Below, piece by piece: positions 41,959 through 50,330 of a stretch of 64,000 nt of DNA. Position numbers and translations under genes: made by a program. Source of the stretch: Scatomonas sp963928055 (GTDB lineage Bacteria > Bacillota > Clostridia > Lachnospirales > Lachnospiraceae); assembly GCA_963928055.1 (NCBI GenBank), contig CAWVDN010000001.1, positions 372,001 through 436,000 on the forward strand, written 5' to 3'. Numbering within the stretch: the stretch's first letter is position 1; every line of letters starts with the position of its first letter. The notes under the pieces are model-generated. The model had not been told where the DNA came from. It searched no databases and saw nothing but the letters and a program-made list of their open reading frames with translations.

Positions 41959-42726
41959 TCAGGCAAGGCGGTCAAACCGTTCCTTGATCTGCCGGATCTC
42001 CGCCATGGCCTCCCGGCTCAGGTCATAGGGGGATTTTTCCTCCCGGTCCGCCCGGATCACCTCTTCACTGTAGTGGACACAGCCCAGAAAATCCTCCTCA
42101 GGGATTTTGGAGCGGACAAATTTCTCGTCCTCCCTGCTCCGGACCTTGTTGGCGATGACCCGGACCTTCTTTACCCCAAGGCCCTCCGCCAGGCGCTTCA
42201 CATTCCGGTAGGTCTGCACACTGCGGGATCCCGGCTCGATCACTACAAGAAACTGATCCATTCCTTCCGTAGTACCCCTGCCCAGATGTTCCAGCCCGGC
42301 CTCCATGTCCAGGATCACGTAATCGTCCCGGTGCAGCACCAGATTGTTGATGATCCGTCTCAGCATGACGTTTTCCGGACAGACGCAGCCGCCCCCGGCG
42401 GTTTCCACCGTACCCAGCACCAGCAGCCTGACGCCGTTGCATTCCTTTCCGTAAGTTTCCGGAATATCGTCGACCTTTGGGTTTACCTTGTAAAAAACAT
42501 TTCTCTTGTCTGCTTCTGTCCGCTCTTCAATCAGCCTGCGCATTTTGCTGATAGGAGTGATCTTCTCCAGCTCCTCCTCAGAAAAACCCAGAGCCAGACC
42601 CAGATTGGCGTCCGGGTCCACATCCACGGCAAAGACCTTTTTACCCTCCTCCGCATAGAGCCTGGCCAGCACTGCGGAGATGGTGGTCTTGCCCACCCCG
42701 CCTTTTCCTGTCACCGCGATCTTCAT
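41959..42726 (-). CDS. CooC-like nickel-insertion ATPase (first copy)
   Basis: MinD/CooC P-loop ATPase, 255 residues. Deviant Walker A GKGGVGKTT (7-15), switch region DVDPDANLGLALG, and a Cys-X-Cys pair at Cys114-Cys116 (GGGCVCPEN), the metal-binding motif of CooC dimers that load Ni into CO dehydrogenase/acetyl-CoA synthase. DMEAGLEHLGRGT is the Walker B-like region. Start at 42726 has AGGAGG 7 bases upstream. No CODH/ACS gene is in the window; the client must be elsewhere or be another metalloenzyme or corrinoid protein. Confidence 0.9.
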   Translation of the reverse strand: MKIAVTGKGGVGKTTISAVLARLYAEEGKKVFAVDVDPDANLGLALGFSEEELEKITPISKMRRLIEERTEADKRNVFYKVNPKVDDIPETYGKECNGVRLLVLGTVETAGGGCVCPENVMLRRIINNLVLHRDDYVILDMEAGLEHLGRGTTEGMDQFLVVIEPGSRSVQTYRNVKRLAEGLGVKKVRVIANKVRSREDEKFVRSKIPEEDFLGCVHYSEEVIRADREEKSPYDLSREAMAEIRQIKERFDRLA

Positions 42727-42752
42727 ACTTACTTCCTCCTGTCCCTCCAAGA

Positions 42753-43523
42753 TCAGAGCCCCAGTTTTTCAACAATGCCCTTCAAAGCCTCCCGCACCGG
42801 AGAATCTGCCGGCAGCTGCACGGTAGGACGCCCTTCACAGTCAAACCGATACACGGTTGCATCCTGGGGCACGACTCCCAGCAGTTCCAGTTTCTGATTT
42901 TGGATCTCCTCCAGGGTTCCCGGGTCCAGCTTTCCTTCCGGTGCCCGGTTGATGATGAGCCCGGTTTTTTGGGGATGAAAATTCAGTTCTTCCATGAGCC
43001 GGGCGATCCGTCCCGCCGCCTGAACGCCCCGGCGGGAGCAGTCGCTGACCAGAATAGCGATCTCCATCGTGGGCAGAATGCCCCGGCTGATGTGTTCCAT
43101 GCCTGCCTCATTGTCCACCACAATGTAGGGATAATGGTTCTGCAGTTTCTGTACCTGTGTCTGGACGATGCCGTTGACAAAGCAGTAGCATCCCTGGCCC
43201 TGGGACCGCCCCATGACCATAAGGTCGTAGTCCTCTTCTTCCGTAAGGGCGTCCCCCAGGCGGCTCTCCAGATAGGCGGCTTTGGTGATCCCCGATGGAA
43301 TCTTATATTTTGGATCCACTCCGGCCCGCTCGATCTCCTCCCGGAGTTCTCCCAGGGTCACTCCCACTTCCACCCCCAGCACTTCATTGAGGTTGGCGTT
43401 GGCGTCAGCATCCACCGCCAGCACCGGCTTCTTCCCGGTGTCACAGAGATACTGGATCAACAATCCGCAGAGGGTGGTCTTTCCCACTCCCCCTTTTCCC
43501 GATACCGCAATAATATGTCCCAT
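42753..43523 (-). CDS. CooC-like nickel-insertion ATPase (second copy)
   Basis: 256 residues, paralogue of the next gene: Walker A GKGGVGKTT (9-17), DADANANLNEVLG, Cys112-Tyr-Cys114 (GQGCYCFVNG), and DNEAGMEHISRG. The start at 43523 has AGGAGG 6-7 bases upstream; the frame stays open further but that stretch is antisense to the divergent TetR gene. It is the first gene of the operon from the 43585-43612 promoter. The two copies are clearly diverged (different spacing and neighbours of the CXC motif), so they may serve different clients or form a heterodimer. Confidence 0.9.
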   Translation of the reverse strand: MGHIIAVSGKGGVGKTTLCGLLIQYLCDTGKKPVLAVDADANANLNEVLGVEVGVTLGELREEIERAGVDPKYKIPSGITKAAYLESRLGDALTEEEDYDLMVMGRSQGQGCYCFVNGIVQTQVQKLQNHYPYIVVDNEAGMEHISRGILPTMEIAILVSDCSRRGVQAAGRIARLMEELNFHPQKTGLIINRAPEGKLDPGTLEEIQNQKLELLGVVPQDATVYRFDCEGRPTVQLPADSPVREALKGIVEKLGL

Positions 43524-43547
43524 ATTGTCCTCCTGTACATATTGTAA

Positions 43548-43647
43548 GTTTCTGAACACAATGTTGATTTTCTTTTCAATATTGATTATACTATCAGTAT
43601 TCCAGGATTCAATCATCAGATTCCGCATCCTGTGCTGTTTCTGAACA
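43548..43647. promoter_or_regulatory. Divergent promoter region with direct repeats, CooC operon / tetR
   Basis: Minus-strand promoter TTGAAT (43607-43612), 16 bases, TATAAT (43585-43590) for the CooC operon. The 11-mer GTTTCTGAACA occurs twice in the same orientation, at 43548-43558 (inside the leader) and 43637-43647 (between the promoter and tetR). These are good candidates for the operators of the adjacent TetR protein. The plus-strand tetR promoter is not clear. Confidence 0.6.
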
Positions 43648-43682
43648 GATCCGGAAAATTGTCGGGAAATGAGGTGTAACAA

Positions 43683-44303
43683 ATGAAAAACCGAGAGCAG
43701 AATCCCGGGACAGACCGGCGCACCCGCTATACCAGATCCGTCATCCGCCAGTCCCTGCTGACGCTGATGCAGCAGAAGCCCTTTGCAAAGATCACGGTCA
43801 CAGAGATCTGCCGTCTTTCGGAGATCAACCGGGGAACCTTTTATCTGCACTACTACGATCTGGAGGATGTGCTGGACGATGTGATAAAAGAAATGATCCG
43901 GGACACCACTCAGGTGTTTGACCATGTGATGTGCCCGGAAAAGAGCCGCTGTACCTACCCTTTCTGTCGAAAGGTACAGGAAAGCCGGGAGTTCCGCATC
44001 CTTTTTTCCGATGAGACCGCTTCCTCCAGGCTGCTGGAACGACTCTGCGAACTTTCCAAAGAAGATTTTATCACCCGGCTCATGCAGAACAGCCTTCTCT
44101 CCTACGAACAGGCGGAGGCTGTCCTCTACTTTCAGATGAATGGCTGCCTGGCTGTGAACAAACGGATGCTGAAAAACAACTGCCGGGACTGGGATCAGAT
44201 CCAGCAGGCCATCGACCAGTTTATCCGGGCCGGGCTGGAAAGCTATCTGATCCGGGATGAGAGACAATTTATTAAAAAACAGGAAACGCGCTGGGATCCA
44301 TAG
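43683..44303 (+). CDS. TetR/AcrR family transcriptional regulator
   Basis: 206 residues: N-terminal helix-turn-helix (about 17-62: SLLTLMQQKPFAKITVTEIC, then INRGTFYLHYYDLEDVL), C-terminal ligand-binding helices with the TetR_C-type end. Cys-rich patch CPEKSRCTYPFC (about 80-91) is unusual and may bind metal or sense redox. It is divergent from the CooC operon, which it probably controls, and its end overlaps the convergent DUF3786 gene by 32 bases. AGGTG precedes the ATG. Confidence 0.9.
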   Translation: MKNREQNPGTDRRTRYTRSVIRQSLLTLMQQKPFAKITVTEICRLSEINRGTFYLHYYDLEDVLDDVIKEMIRDTTQVFDHVMCPEKSRCTYPFCRKVQESREFRILFSDETASSRLLERLCELSKEDFITRLMQNSLLSYEQAEAVLYFQMNGCLAVNKRMLKNNCRDWDQIQQAIDQFIRAGLESYLIRDERQFIKKQETRWDP

Positions 44304-44937
44304 GCACTCCCGCCAGCTTCACGATCCGCTCCAGACCTACAGCGGCAATGGTAACTACGCTTTCCCCGTGGATAAAGTCCGTGGCGCTGGCGTCAAACAG
44401 AACATTGCCCTGAGCGGGAAATTCCTCGTCCCCGTCCCAGAAAAGAAAGCGCACGGGAATGCAATCAAAAGCTTTCAGTTCATAGCCGGCATCGGACCAG
44501 GGAAGTTTCTTCCCTCCCAGAGCCTCGCAGGCCTGGGACAGCTCCTGCGCACGGCCGCTGAACATTCTGGAAAAGGGCTGGATCACCCCTTCCTGAAAGG
44601 CCTTGGAGAAAGGGGAGGTATCTTTCAGCCGGTCAAAACGGATCCAGTCATCCTTGTAGTGGGCCAGAGGCGTCACGTAGCCGAAAAGGGTATACACATT
44701 CAGCCTTTCGTAGCAGGTTACCGGCTGCTGATCCTCCATGGCCGCAATCGTTCCCGCAGTTTTATGGACCCCCAGCTTTCTTCCGAAATGGCAGAGGGTC
44801 AGAAATTCTCCCTCTTCCCGCAGTTCCGGAAGTCTTCTTTTTAACTCTTCCTGGTCCATCTGCAGAAATTTTTCTCTCCACTGTTCACACCATTTTTCAT
44901 AATTGCTCTGTTCGTCTTTTTTGGGTTCTTCAAACAT
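44272..44937 (-). CDS. DUF3786 domain protein
   Basis: 221 residues, DUF3786 family, function unknown. The conserved parts seen are YKDDWIRFDRLKDTSPFS, FLFWDGDEEFPAQGNVLFD and SATDFIHGESVV. DUF3786 genes are found mainly in anaerobes and often near corrinoid or CO-related genes, which suits the nearby CooC genes; the link is inference. The start at 44937 has GGAGGG upstream and overlaps the Sir2-like gene by 8 bases, so it is the last gene of a small operon. A longer frame to 44994 lacks a ribosome site. Confidence 0.82.
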   Translation of the reverse strand: MFEEPKKDEQSNYEKWCEQWREKFLQMDQEELKRRLPELREEGEFLTLCHFGRKLGVHKTAGTIAAMEDQQPVTCYERLNVYTLFGYVTPLAHYKDDWIRFDRLKDTSPFSKAFQEGVIQPFSRMFSGRAQELSQACEALGGKKLPWSDAGYELKAFDCIPVRFLFWDGDEEFPAQGNVLFDASATDFIHGESVVTIAAVGLERIVKLAGVPMDPSAFPVF

Positions 44938-45778
44938 GGTTCTTACCCTCCATTTCCCCTGCCAGTCTGTGGAGAATCTCCGACAGATCCCCATCCAGTC
45001 CCGTGGATTTTTCCATGATCTCCTGAGGAATATAAATCTCTCCCCGGTTCACCGTCACATAGAACGCCCGGGGCTCCCTGGCGGTAAGGCGCATGAGAGG
45101 CGCCTTGATCAGCTGGTTTCTCCAGCCGATGCCAAGTTCCAGGATCAGCAGTTTCTTCCCGTGATATTTTTTCAGAAAGCGTTTCAGACGGTTCCGGCTC
45201 TCCGTCTCCGGGATAAAATTTCCGTCCATTTCCATATGCACCTGCATGGGACCTCCGCAGACCGGGCAGCGGGGGATCAGTTCCGATGGGATTTTTCCTT
45301 TTATCTCTGCGACTGCCATTTTTTCCGCCAGAGTTTCCCAGGGGTAAATTCCATCATGACACCGGGAGGCGCACTGGATGGTCAGCCAGTTTCCCTCCAT
45401 CTCATAGATTTTGGCAGGATCAAATCCGCAGGCTTCAAAATGGCACTCCCCGTTAGTGGTGACCACAAAGTAATCTCTGTCTCCCACCAGGGTTTTCAGG
45501 TCTTTCATTACCGGAGTCTCCTGATAGCTGCCATAATAATAATGAACCAGGCGGCTCCAGAATCTCCACTTTTCTTCTTCCGATGGCCAGCGGGCCCCCA
45601 TTCCCTGCAGGATGCAGCAGAGTCCGTATTTTTTCTTTAAATCCCCGAAGACTGTTTCAAAGGCCTGGTCCTCCGCGAACAGGTGCAGGCCTTCCGTAAT
45701 GGAAAGTCCGTTGCTGGCGCCAATGAGCACCGCCTCTGCCTGCCGGATCTTCTCCGGGATTTCTTTGTATTCTATCAT
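44930..45778 (-). CDS. SIR2-like NAD-dependent protein deacylase
   Basis: 282 residues. It has the Sir2 layout in divergent form: the NAD-binding GASNGLSITEGL near the N-terminus, TTNGECHFEACGF in place of TQNID-type, and the zinc cysteines in CASRC and RCPVCGG. The catalytic histidine is not in the usual GxxH context, so activity is uncertain; it may be a NAD-binding or ADP-ribosyl-related enzyme. The start has AGGAGG. It overlaps the 48-codon ORF upstream by 4 bases and DUF3786 downstream by 8 bases. Confidence 0.75.
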   Translation of the reverse strand: MIEYKEIPEKIRQAEAVLIGASNGLSITEGLHLFAEDQAFETVFGDLKKKYGLCCILQGMGARWPSEEEKWRFWSRLVHYYYGSYQETPVMKDLKTLVGDRDYFVVTTNGECHFEACGFDPAKIYEMEGNWLTIQCASRCHDGIYPWETLAEKMAVAEIKGKIPSELIPRCPVCGGPMQVHMEMDGNFIPETESRNRLKRFLKKYHGKKLLILELGIGWRNQLIKAPLMRLTAREPRAFYVTVNRGEIYIPQEIMEKSTGLDGDLSEILHRLAGEMEGKNHV

Positions 45779-45921
45779 ACCGCCTCCTGTTCCCGCAGCT
45801 CGGAGGAGTATTCCGCCGCAGCGTCTTTTAGTACTTTGGCGATCCAGCCCTTTGCCTTGCTGATGCGCCCGCTCTTGATCAGATTTCCAAAAGAGGACAG
45901 GGCAAACAGAATCCTTGGCAT
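45775..45921 (-). CDS. Small ORF between the UvrA paralogue and the Sir2-like gene
   Basis: 48 codons, starting MPRILFALSSFGNLIKSGRI, with a basic middle (SGRISKAKGWIAKVLK) that would form an amphipathic helix, and an acidic end. It begins 5 bases after the uvrA-like stop and its TGA overlaps the Sir2-like ATG (ATGA), the spacing pattern of a real operon gene. No good ribosome site of its own (the AAGGGG is adjacent to the ATG), so reinitiation is likely. Not recognised; too short for family assignment. Confidence 0.55.
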   Translation of the reverse strand: MPRILFALSSFGNLIKSGRISKAKGWIAKVLKDAAAEYSSELREQEAV

Positions 45922-45925
45922 CCCC

Positions 45926-48403
45926 TTATAAAAATTTCCCGGTGACGCTCTCCGGCGCTCTTCGGATCTCTTCCAGGGTGCCGGCAGCCACGATCCTGCC
46001 TCCCTCTTCTCCCCCGCCGGGGCCCAGATCCAGAATATAGTCCGCGTTCCGGATCACATCCAGGTCATGCTCGATGACCACCACGGTGGCTCCGTGGCCG
46101 ATCAGAGTCTGAAATACCTCCAGCAGGGTTCTCACATCCAGGGGATGCAGCCCGATGGTGGGTTCGTCAAAAACAAATACGGAATCTGACTGGGCTTTCC
46201 CCATTTCGCTGGCCAGCTTCAGACGCTGGGCTTCTCCTCCTGAGAGTCCCGGCGTTTCTTCTCCCAGGGTCAGGTAACCCAGTCCCAGTTCCTTTAAAAC
46301 GCCTAATCTCTGGCAGACATTTTTCAGTCCGGCGCAGGCCTGAAGGGCCGTATTCACATCCATAGCCATGAGCTCCGGCAGGGAATAGGACCTGCCTTCC
46401 CGATCCCGATAACGGATACTTTCCGCCTCTCTGGCATATCGGGTGCCCCGGCACTGAGGACAGGGAATCTGCACATCCGGAAGAAACTGTACGTCCAGAC
46501 TGATCACCCCGGTGCCGTCGCAGACCGGGCAGCGGAGTTTTCCCGTATTGTAGGAAAAATCTCCCGCTTTCCTTCTCTGCTCCCGGGCATCCGGTGTTCT
46601 GGCAAACACCTTCCGCAGTTCATCGTGGACATTGGCGTAAGTAGCCACCGTAGAGCGGATGTTGATGCCGATGGGGGAAGCGTCTATCAGCTTCACCTGA
46701 CGGATGCCTTCGGCCTGCAGATCCCGCACATGCTCCGGCAGTTTTTTCCCTTGGGCCGCTGCCGTGAGAGCCGGCACCAGGCTTTCCAGGATCAGGGTGG
46801 TCTTCCCGGATCCGGAAACGCCGGTGACTGCCGTAAGCCGGCCTTTGGGGATCCTGACCTCCAGAGGCTGCACCGTATGGATGGACTCGGTGGACAGGCG
46901 GATCTCTCCCTCTTCAAACAGCCGGCTCTCTTCCGCTCTCTCCCGGACCTGCACCGCGGCTTTTCCGGAGAGATAAGGCCCTATAAGCGACCGGGGATCC
47001 TCCCCCAGCCCTGCCGGTGTTCCCTGGGCGATGACTCTGCCTCCCTCCGCCCCGGCTCCCGGACCCATCTCAATGATCCAGTCCGCCTCCTTGAGGATCT
47101 TGGCGTCATGATCCACCAGCACCACGGAATTTCCGTCGGCGATCAGGTCCCGCATAACCCCGGTAAGTCCCACAATATTGGAGGGATGCAGACCGATGGA
47201 TGGCTCGTCCAGCACGTACAGCACTCCGGTGGTCCGGTTGCGCACCGCCCGGGCCAGCTGCATTCTCTGCCTCTCCCCCGTGGAAAGGGTGGCGGATGCC
47301 CGGTCCAGAGTCAGATATCCCAGGCCCAGATCCAGCAGTCTTCGGGCCGCTGTGCGGAAGGATTCACAGATACTTTCCGCCATGGGACGCATTTCTTCCG
47401 GCAGGGAAGCCGGCACTTTCTCCACCCAGCCCGCCAGCTCCGAAAGAGTCATGCGGCAGGCATCCTCCAGGGAAATCCCCTGCAGCCTGGGAGCTCTGGC
47501 CTCCTGGGACAGCCGGGAGCCATGGCAGTCGGGACAGACCTCCTGTTTCAGGAATTTCTCCACCCGTTTCATGCCTTTTTCATCCTTTACCTTCGCCAGA
47601 GCATTCTCCACGGTATAAACCGCGTTGTAGTAGGTAAAATCCAGCTCCGCCGCCTGGTTGGAGCTCTTGGCTTTGTAAATGATATGCTTCTTTACCGCGG
47701 GGCCGTCGAAGACGATCTCCTTTTCCTCATCCGACAGTTCCCGGAAGGGAACGTCCGTCCGTACCCCCATGGCCCGGCAGACATCCGTCATCAGGGACCA
47801 CATCAGGGAATTCCAGGGAGCCACCGCCCCCTGATCGATGGTCAGGGAATCGTCCGGCACCAGGGTCTCCCTGTCCACCCTCCGCACGATCCCCGTGCCG
47901 TCACAGGCGGGACAGGCTCCCTGACTGTTGAAAGCCAGTTCCTCCGCGGAGGGAGCGTAAAACCGGGTCCCGCATTGGGGACAGACCAGTTCCTGGCCTG
48001 CCGCCACTCCCAGAGTGGGCTCCAGATAATGGCCCTTGGGGCACCGGTGGCTTGCCAGCCGGGAAAACATCAGCCGCAGGCTGTTCAGGAGTTCTGTTCC
48101 CGTGCCGAAGGTGCTGCGGATTCCCGGGATTCCCGGCCGCTGGTGCAGAGCCAGAGCTGCCGGCACATACAGCACCTGATCTACCTGGGCTTTTGCCGCC
48201 TGGGTCATCCGCCTCCGGGTGTAGGTGGACAGAGCGTCCAGATATCTCCTGGATCCCTCCGCGTACAAAACGCCAAGGGCCAGGGAAGATTTCCCCGACC
48301 CGGACACGCCTGCGATCCCCACGATTTTATGCAGGGGGATATCCACATCGATGTTTTTCAGATTGTGGACTCTGGCTCCACGGATTTTCATGTGATCGAT
48401 CAT
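45926..48403 (-). CDS. UvrA paralogue (excinuclease ABC subunit A-like, class lacking UvrB-binding domain)
   Basis: 825 residues against ~940 for UvrA. Both ABC ATPase halves are there: Walker A GVSGSGKSS (32-40) and GVSGSGKTT (about 530), signature LSTGERQRM and LSGGEAQRL, and zinc motifs such as CPKGH, CPQCG, CPACDGTG and CPVCDGTG. The shortfall in length fits loss of the UvrB-binding/insertion region, as in UvrA2 and drug-resistance proteins of the DrrC type. It may repair or remove bulky DNA ligands independently of UvrB. It heads the small operon with the 48-codon ORF, Sir2-like and DUF3786 genes. Confidence 0.88.
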   Translation of the reverse strand: MIDHMKIRGARVHNLKNIDVDIPLHKIVGIAGVSGSGKSSLALGVLYAEGSRRYLDALSTYTRRRMTQAAKAQVDQVLYVPAALALHQRPGIPGIRSTFGTGTELLNSLRLMFSRLASHRCPKGHYLEPTLGVAAGQELVCPQCGTRFYAPSAEELAFNSQGACPACDGTGIVRRVDRETLVPDDSLTIDQGAVAPWNSLMWSLMTDVCRAMGVRTDVPFRELSDEEKEIVFDGPAVKKHIIYKAKSSNQAAELDFTYYNAVYTVENALAKVKDEKGMKRVEKFLKQEVCPDCHGSRLSQEARAPRLQGISLEDACRMTLSELAGWVEKVPASLPEEMRPMAESICESFRTAARRLLDLGLGYLTLDRASATLSTGERQRMQLARAVRNRTTGVLYVLDEPSIGLHPSNIVGLTGVMRDLIADGNSVVLVDHDAKILKEADWIIEMGPGAGAEGGRVIAQGTPAGLGEDPRSLIGPYLSGKAAVQVRERAEESRLFEEGEIRLSTESIHTVQPLEVRIPKGRLTAVTGVSGSGKTTLILESLVPALTAAAQGKKLPEHVRDLQAEGIRQVKLIDASPIGINIRSTVATYANVHDELRKVFARTPDAREQRRKAGDFSYNTGKLRCPVCDGTGVISLDVQFLPDVQIPCPQCRGTRYAREAESIRYRDREGRSYSLPELMAMDVNTALQACAGLKNVCQRLGVLKELGLGYLTLGEETPGLSGGEAQRLKLASEMGKAQSDSVFVFDEPTIGLHPLDVRTLLEVFQTLIGHGATVVVIEHDLDVIRNADYILDLGPGGGEEGGRIVAAGTLEEIRRAPESVTGKFL

Positions 48404-48427
48404 ACCGCGTTCTCCTGTGATTTTTTT

Positions 48428-49082
48428 CTAAAACTCCTTTTTCTTTACGATTGCCATACTGATCCCCATGCTCAGCAGCCACAGCAAAACAGACCCTCCC
48501 AGAGCTGCCGCTATCCATGTTCCCAGATCCGGCAAAGGCAGGCCATCCAGCACCTCTCCCAGATCCACCCCCATCTTCTCCGCGATCTTATTTCCGGCCA
48601 TCCCCGCCACGAAGATCAGGCCGAAAGCCCCGAGAATGGCGATCCTGCCCCGCTCGCTGCCGAACTTCAGGTCAAAGGGAATGACCAGAGCCGGAAGCAG
48701 CAGTACCAGAGGCAACAGGGCAAGGGAAGTCATCAGCACATCCAGGGGAATTTCTGCCTGCCTGTAAAGGTTTACCCCCAGAACAAACAGGACGGAAAGG
48801 ATCCAGCCCGCAAGGCCCAGGAGCAGGCCGAACACATACTTTTCCGCCGCGTAAGCGCCGCGGCTTACGGGCAGGCTGAACAGGAAGGCATTTCCATTGT
48901 CCAGTTCATCGTAGCTGATGGAGCTGAGGCTGAACAGAGCGGCTACCAGGGACAAAAATCCCACGGCGAACAGCGTCTCGCCTGAAAAAAGAGAAACCCC
49001 CCGCGGCAATGGCCGCCATGGCAAAAAAGAAGGTTTTCTGTCCCGCGATCAGACAAAAATCTTTTACCAGTAATCCCTTCAT
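48428..49082 (-). pseudogene. ABC-2 type transporter permease with a frameshift
   Basis: The natural start is the ATG at 49082, which overlaps the ATPase stop (ATGA). The frame reads MKGLLVKDFCLIAGQKTFFF then breaks at a run of six G (six C at 48997-49002 on the plus strand). Removing one base restores a 217-residue ABC-2 permease (GVSLFSGETL..., SISYDELDNGNAFLFSLPVSRGAYAAEKY and further membrane helices). So either a phase-variable or decayed gene, or a read error at the homopolymer. Role with intact homologues: export or lantibiotic/ cell-envelope stress transport. Confidence 0.7.
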
Positions 49083-49930
49083 ACCTTTTCCCCCTTTACC
49101 ATCATGGTGACCACCTCATCGATGGTTCCCTTCTCCACCGTAATTCCCGGATAATTTTCCAGATAAAACTGTTTCTGGTCCGTCAGACAACTGAAGCCGT
49201 AGCTTTCCCGGCGGATCCGCAGCAGATACTGTTTCTCGATCTTCCGGTACTGTTCCTGATCCAGTTTCAGAAGGGCGTACTCGCTGAGCAAAACGTCTGT
49301 CTCCTCATGCAGAAGGATGTTTCCTTCATGGATCAGATACAGGTCGTCGCAGAGATGTTCCAGATCCTGTGAAATATGGGAACTGATCAGGATCGATCTT
49401 TTCTCGTCTCTCTCCATAAATTCCCGCAGCAGATCCAGCAGTTCCTCCCGGGCCACCACGTCCAGCCCCGCGGCCGGCTCATCCAGGATCAACAGCCTGG
49501 CGTCGTGGGAAACCGCTGCCAGCACTTTCAGCTTCGCCTTCATGCCGGTGGAGAACTCTTTGATCCTTTTGTCCAGGGGCAGCTGAAATCTCTCCGCCCG
49601 CTCCATAAAAAAGTCCTGGTCAAAACTCCTGTACATATGTTTCAGGATCTTCCTCACATCCCGGACCGTGAGATACCCGCTGAAGCCGGAATCCGAGAGA
49701 ACGACCCCCAGATCCTCCTGGTCCCCGGCGGTAAAGTCCCTGCGGTTTTTTCCCAGAAGGGTGATCTCTCCGCTGTCCGGATAGATCAGCCCCAAAACCG
49801 CCTTAAACGCAGTGCTCTTCCCCGCTCCGTTCTGGCCGATGAGACCCGTAATACAGCCGGGACGCACCTCCATGGAACAGTCCAGCAAAAAACTCCCGTA
49901 CTGCTTCTTCAGATGCTCAATCTTTAACAT
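49079..49930 (-). CDS. ABC transporter ATP-binding protein of a GntR-controlled ABC-2 system
   Basis: 283 residues: Walker A GQNGAGKST (about 33-41), Q-loop VLSDSGFSGY region, signature FSTGMKAKL, Walker B LLILDEPAAGLD and ISSHISQDLEHL. The ending matches EcsA/BcrA-like proteins. It lies 6 bases after the GntR regulator and overlaps the permease. This YtrA-YtrB-like arrangement is common in Firmicutes; its substrate is not known. Confidence 0.9.
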   Translation of the reverse strand: MLKIEHLKKQYGSFLLDCSMEVRPGCITGLIGQNGAGKSTAFKAVLGLIYPDSGEITLLGKNRRDFTAGDQEDLGVVLSDSGFSGYLTVRDVRKILKHMYRSFDQDFFMERAERFQLPLDKRIKEFSTGMKAKLKVLAAVSHDARLLILDEPAAGLDVVAREELLDLLREFMERDEKRSILISSHISQDLEHLCDDLYLIHEGNILLHEETDVLLSEYALLKLDQEQYRKIEKQYLLRIRRESYGFSCLTDQKQFYLENYPGITVEKGTIDEVVTMMVKGEKV

Positions 49931-49936
49931 TCTTTT

Positions 49937-50308
49937 TTAACCCTCCAGAATCAATGCAAACAGGCTTCGGATCTCCTCATCGCTGATCCCGTACCGGCGG
50001 CCCTTCTGAATAGCCTGCTCCAGGTCGGCCTCCAGTTCCTTTCTCTGCTCTTCCAGCAGGAGTTCCCGGTTGGCCGCTGCCACGTAGGTGCCCTTGCCGT
50101 GTACCGTAACCGTGAATCCCTGGCCCTCCAGACTGTCATAGGCCTTTTTGACGGTCAGAGCGCTGATCTTCAGTTCCCGGGACAGGGATCTTACTGAAGG
50201 CAGAATATCATTCTCCTTCAGTTCGCCCCTGCGGATGAGGGACTTGATCTGATCCACGATCTGTTCATAAATCGGAACCATGCAGGAATTGTTGATTATG
50301 ATCTTCAT
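49937..50308 (-). CDS. YtrA-type GntR family regulator
   Basis: 123 residues: winged helix-turn-helix with PIYEQIVDQIKSLIRRGEL and LPSVRSLSRELKISALTVKKA (residues 12-62) and a short C-terminal helical dimer region, the size of the YtrA subfamily. First gene of the GntR-ABC operon. The promoter (50379-50407) is bracketed by a perfect 15-bp inverted repeat, so autorepression with derepression by cell-envelope stress is likely. Confidence 0.9.
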   Translation of the reverse strand: MKIIINNSCMVPIYEQIVDQIKSLIRRGELKENDILPSVRSLSRELKISALTVKKAYDSLEGQGFTVTVHGKGTYVAAANRELLLEEQRKELEADLEQAIQKGRRYGISDEEIRSLFALILEG

Positions 50309-50330
50309 ACGTATGATTTCCTCCCTAGGG

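Noticed and set aside
43524..44267. N-terminal extension of the second CooC gene to 504 codons
   Set aside because: The extra part is antisense to the TetR gene and crosses the CooC promoter; the ATG at 43523 has AGGAGG.
46625..48985. 786-codon plus-strand open frame opposite the UvrA paralogue
   Set aside because: Shadow of a gene with all UvrA motifs on the minus strand; frame ends in a low-complexity Gln-rich stretch.
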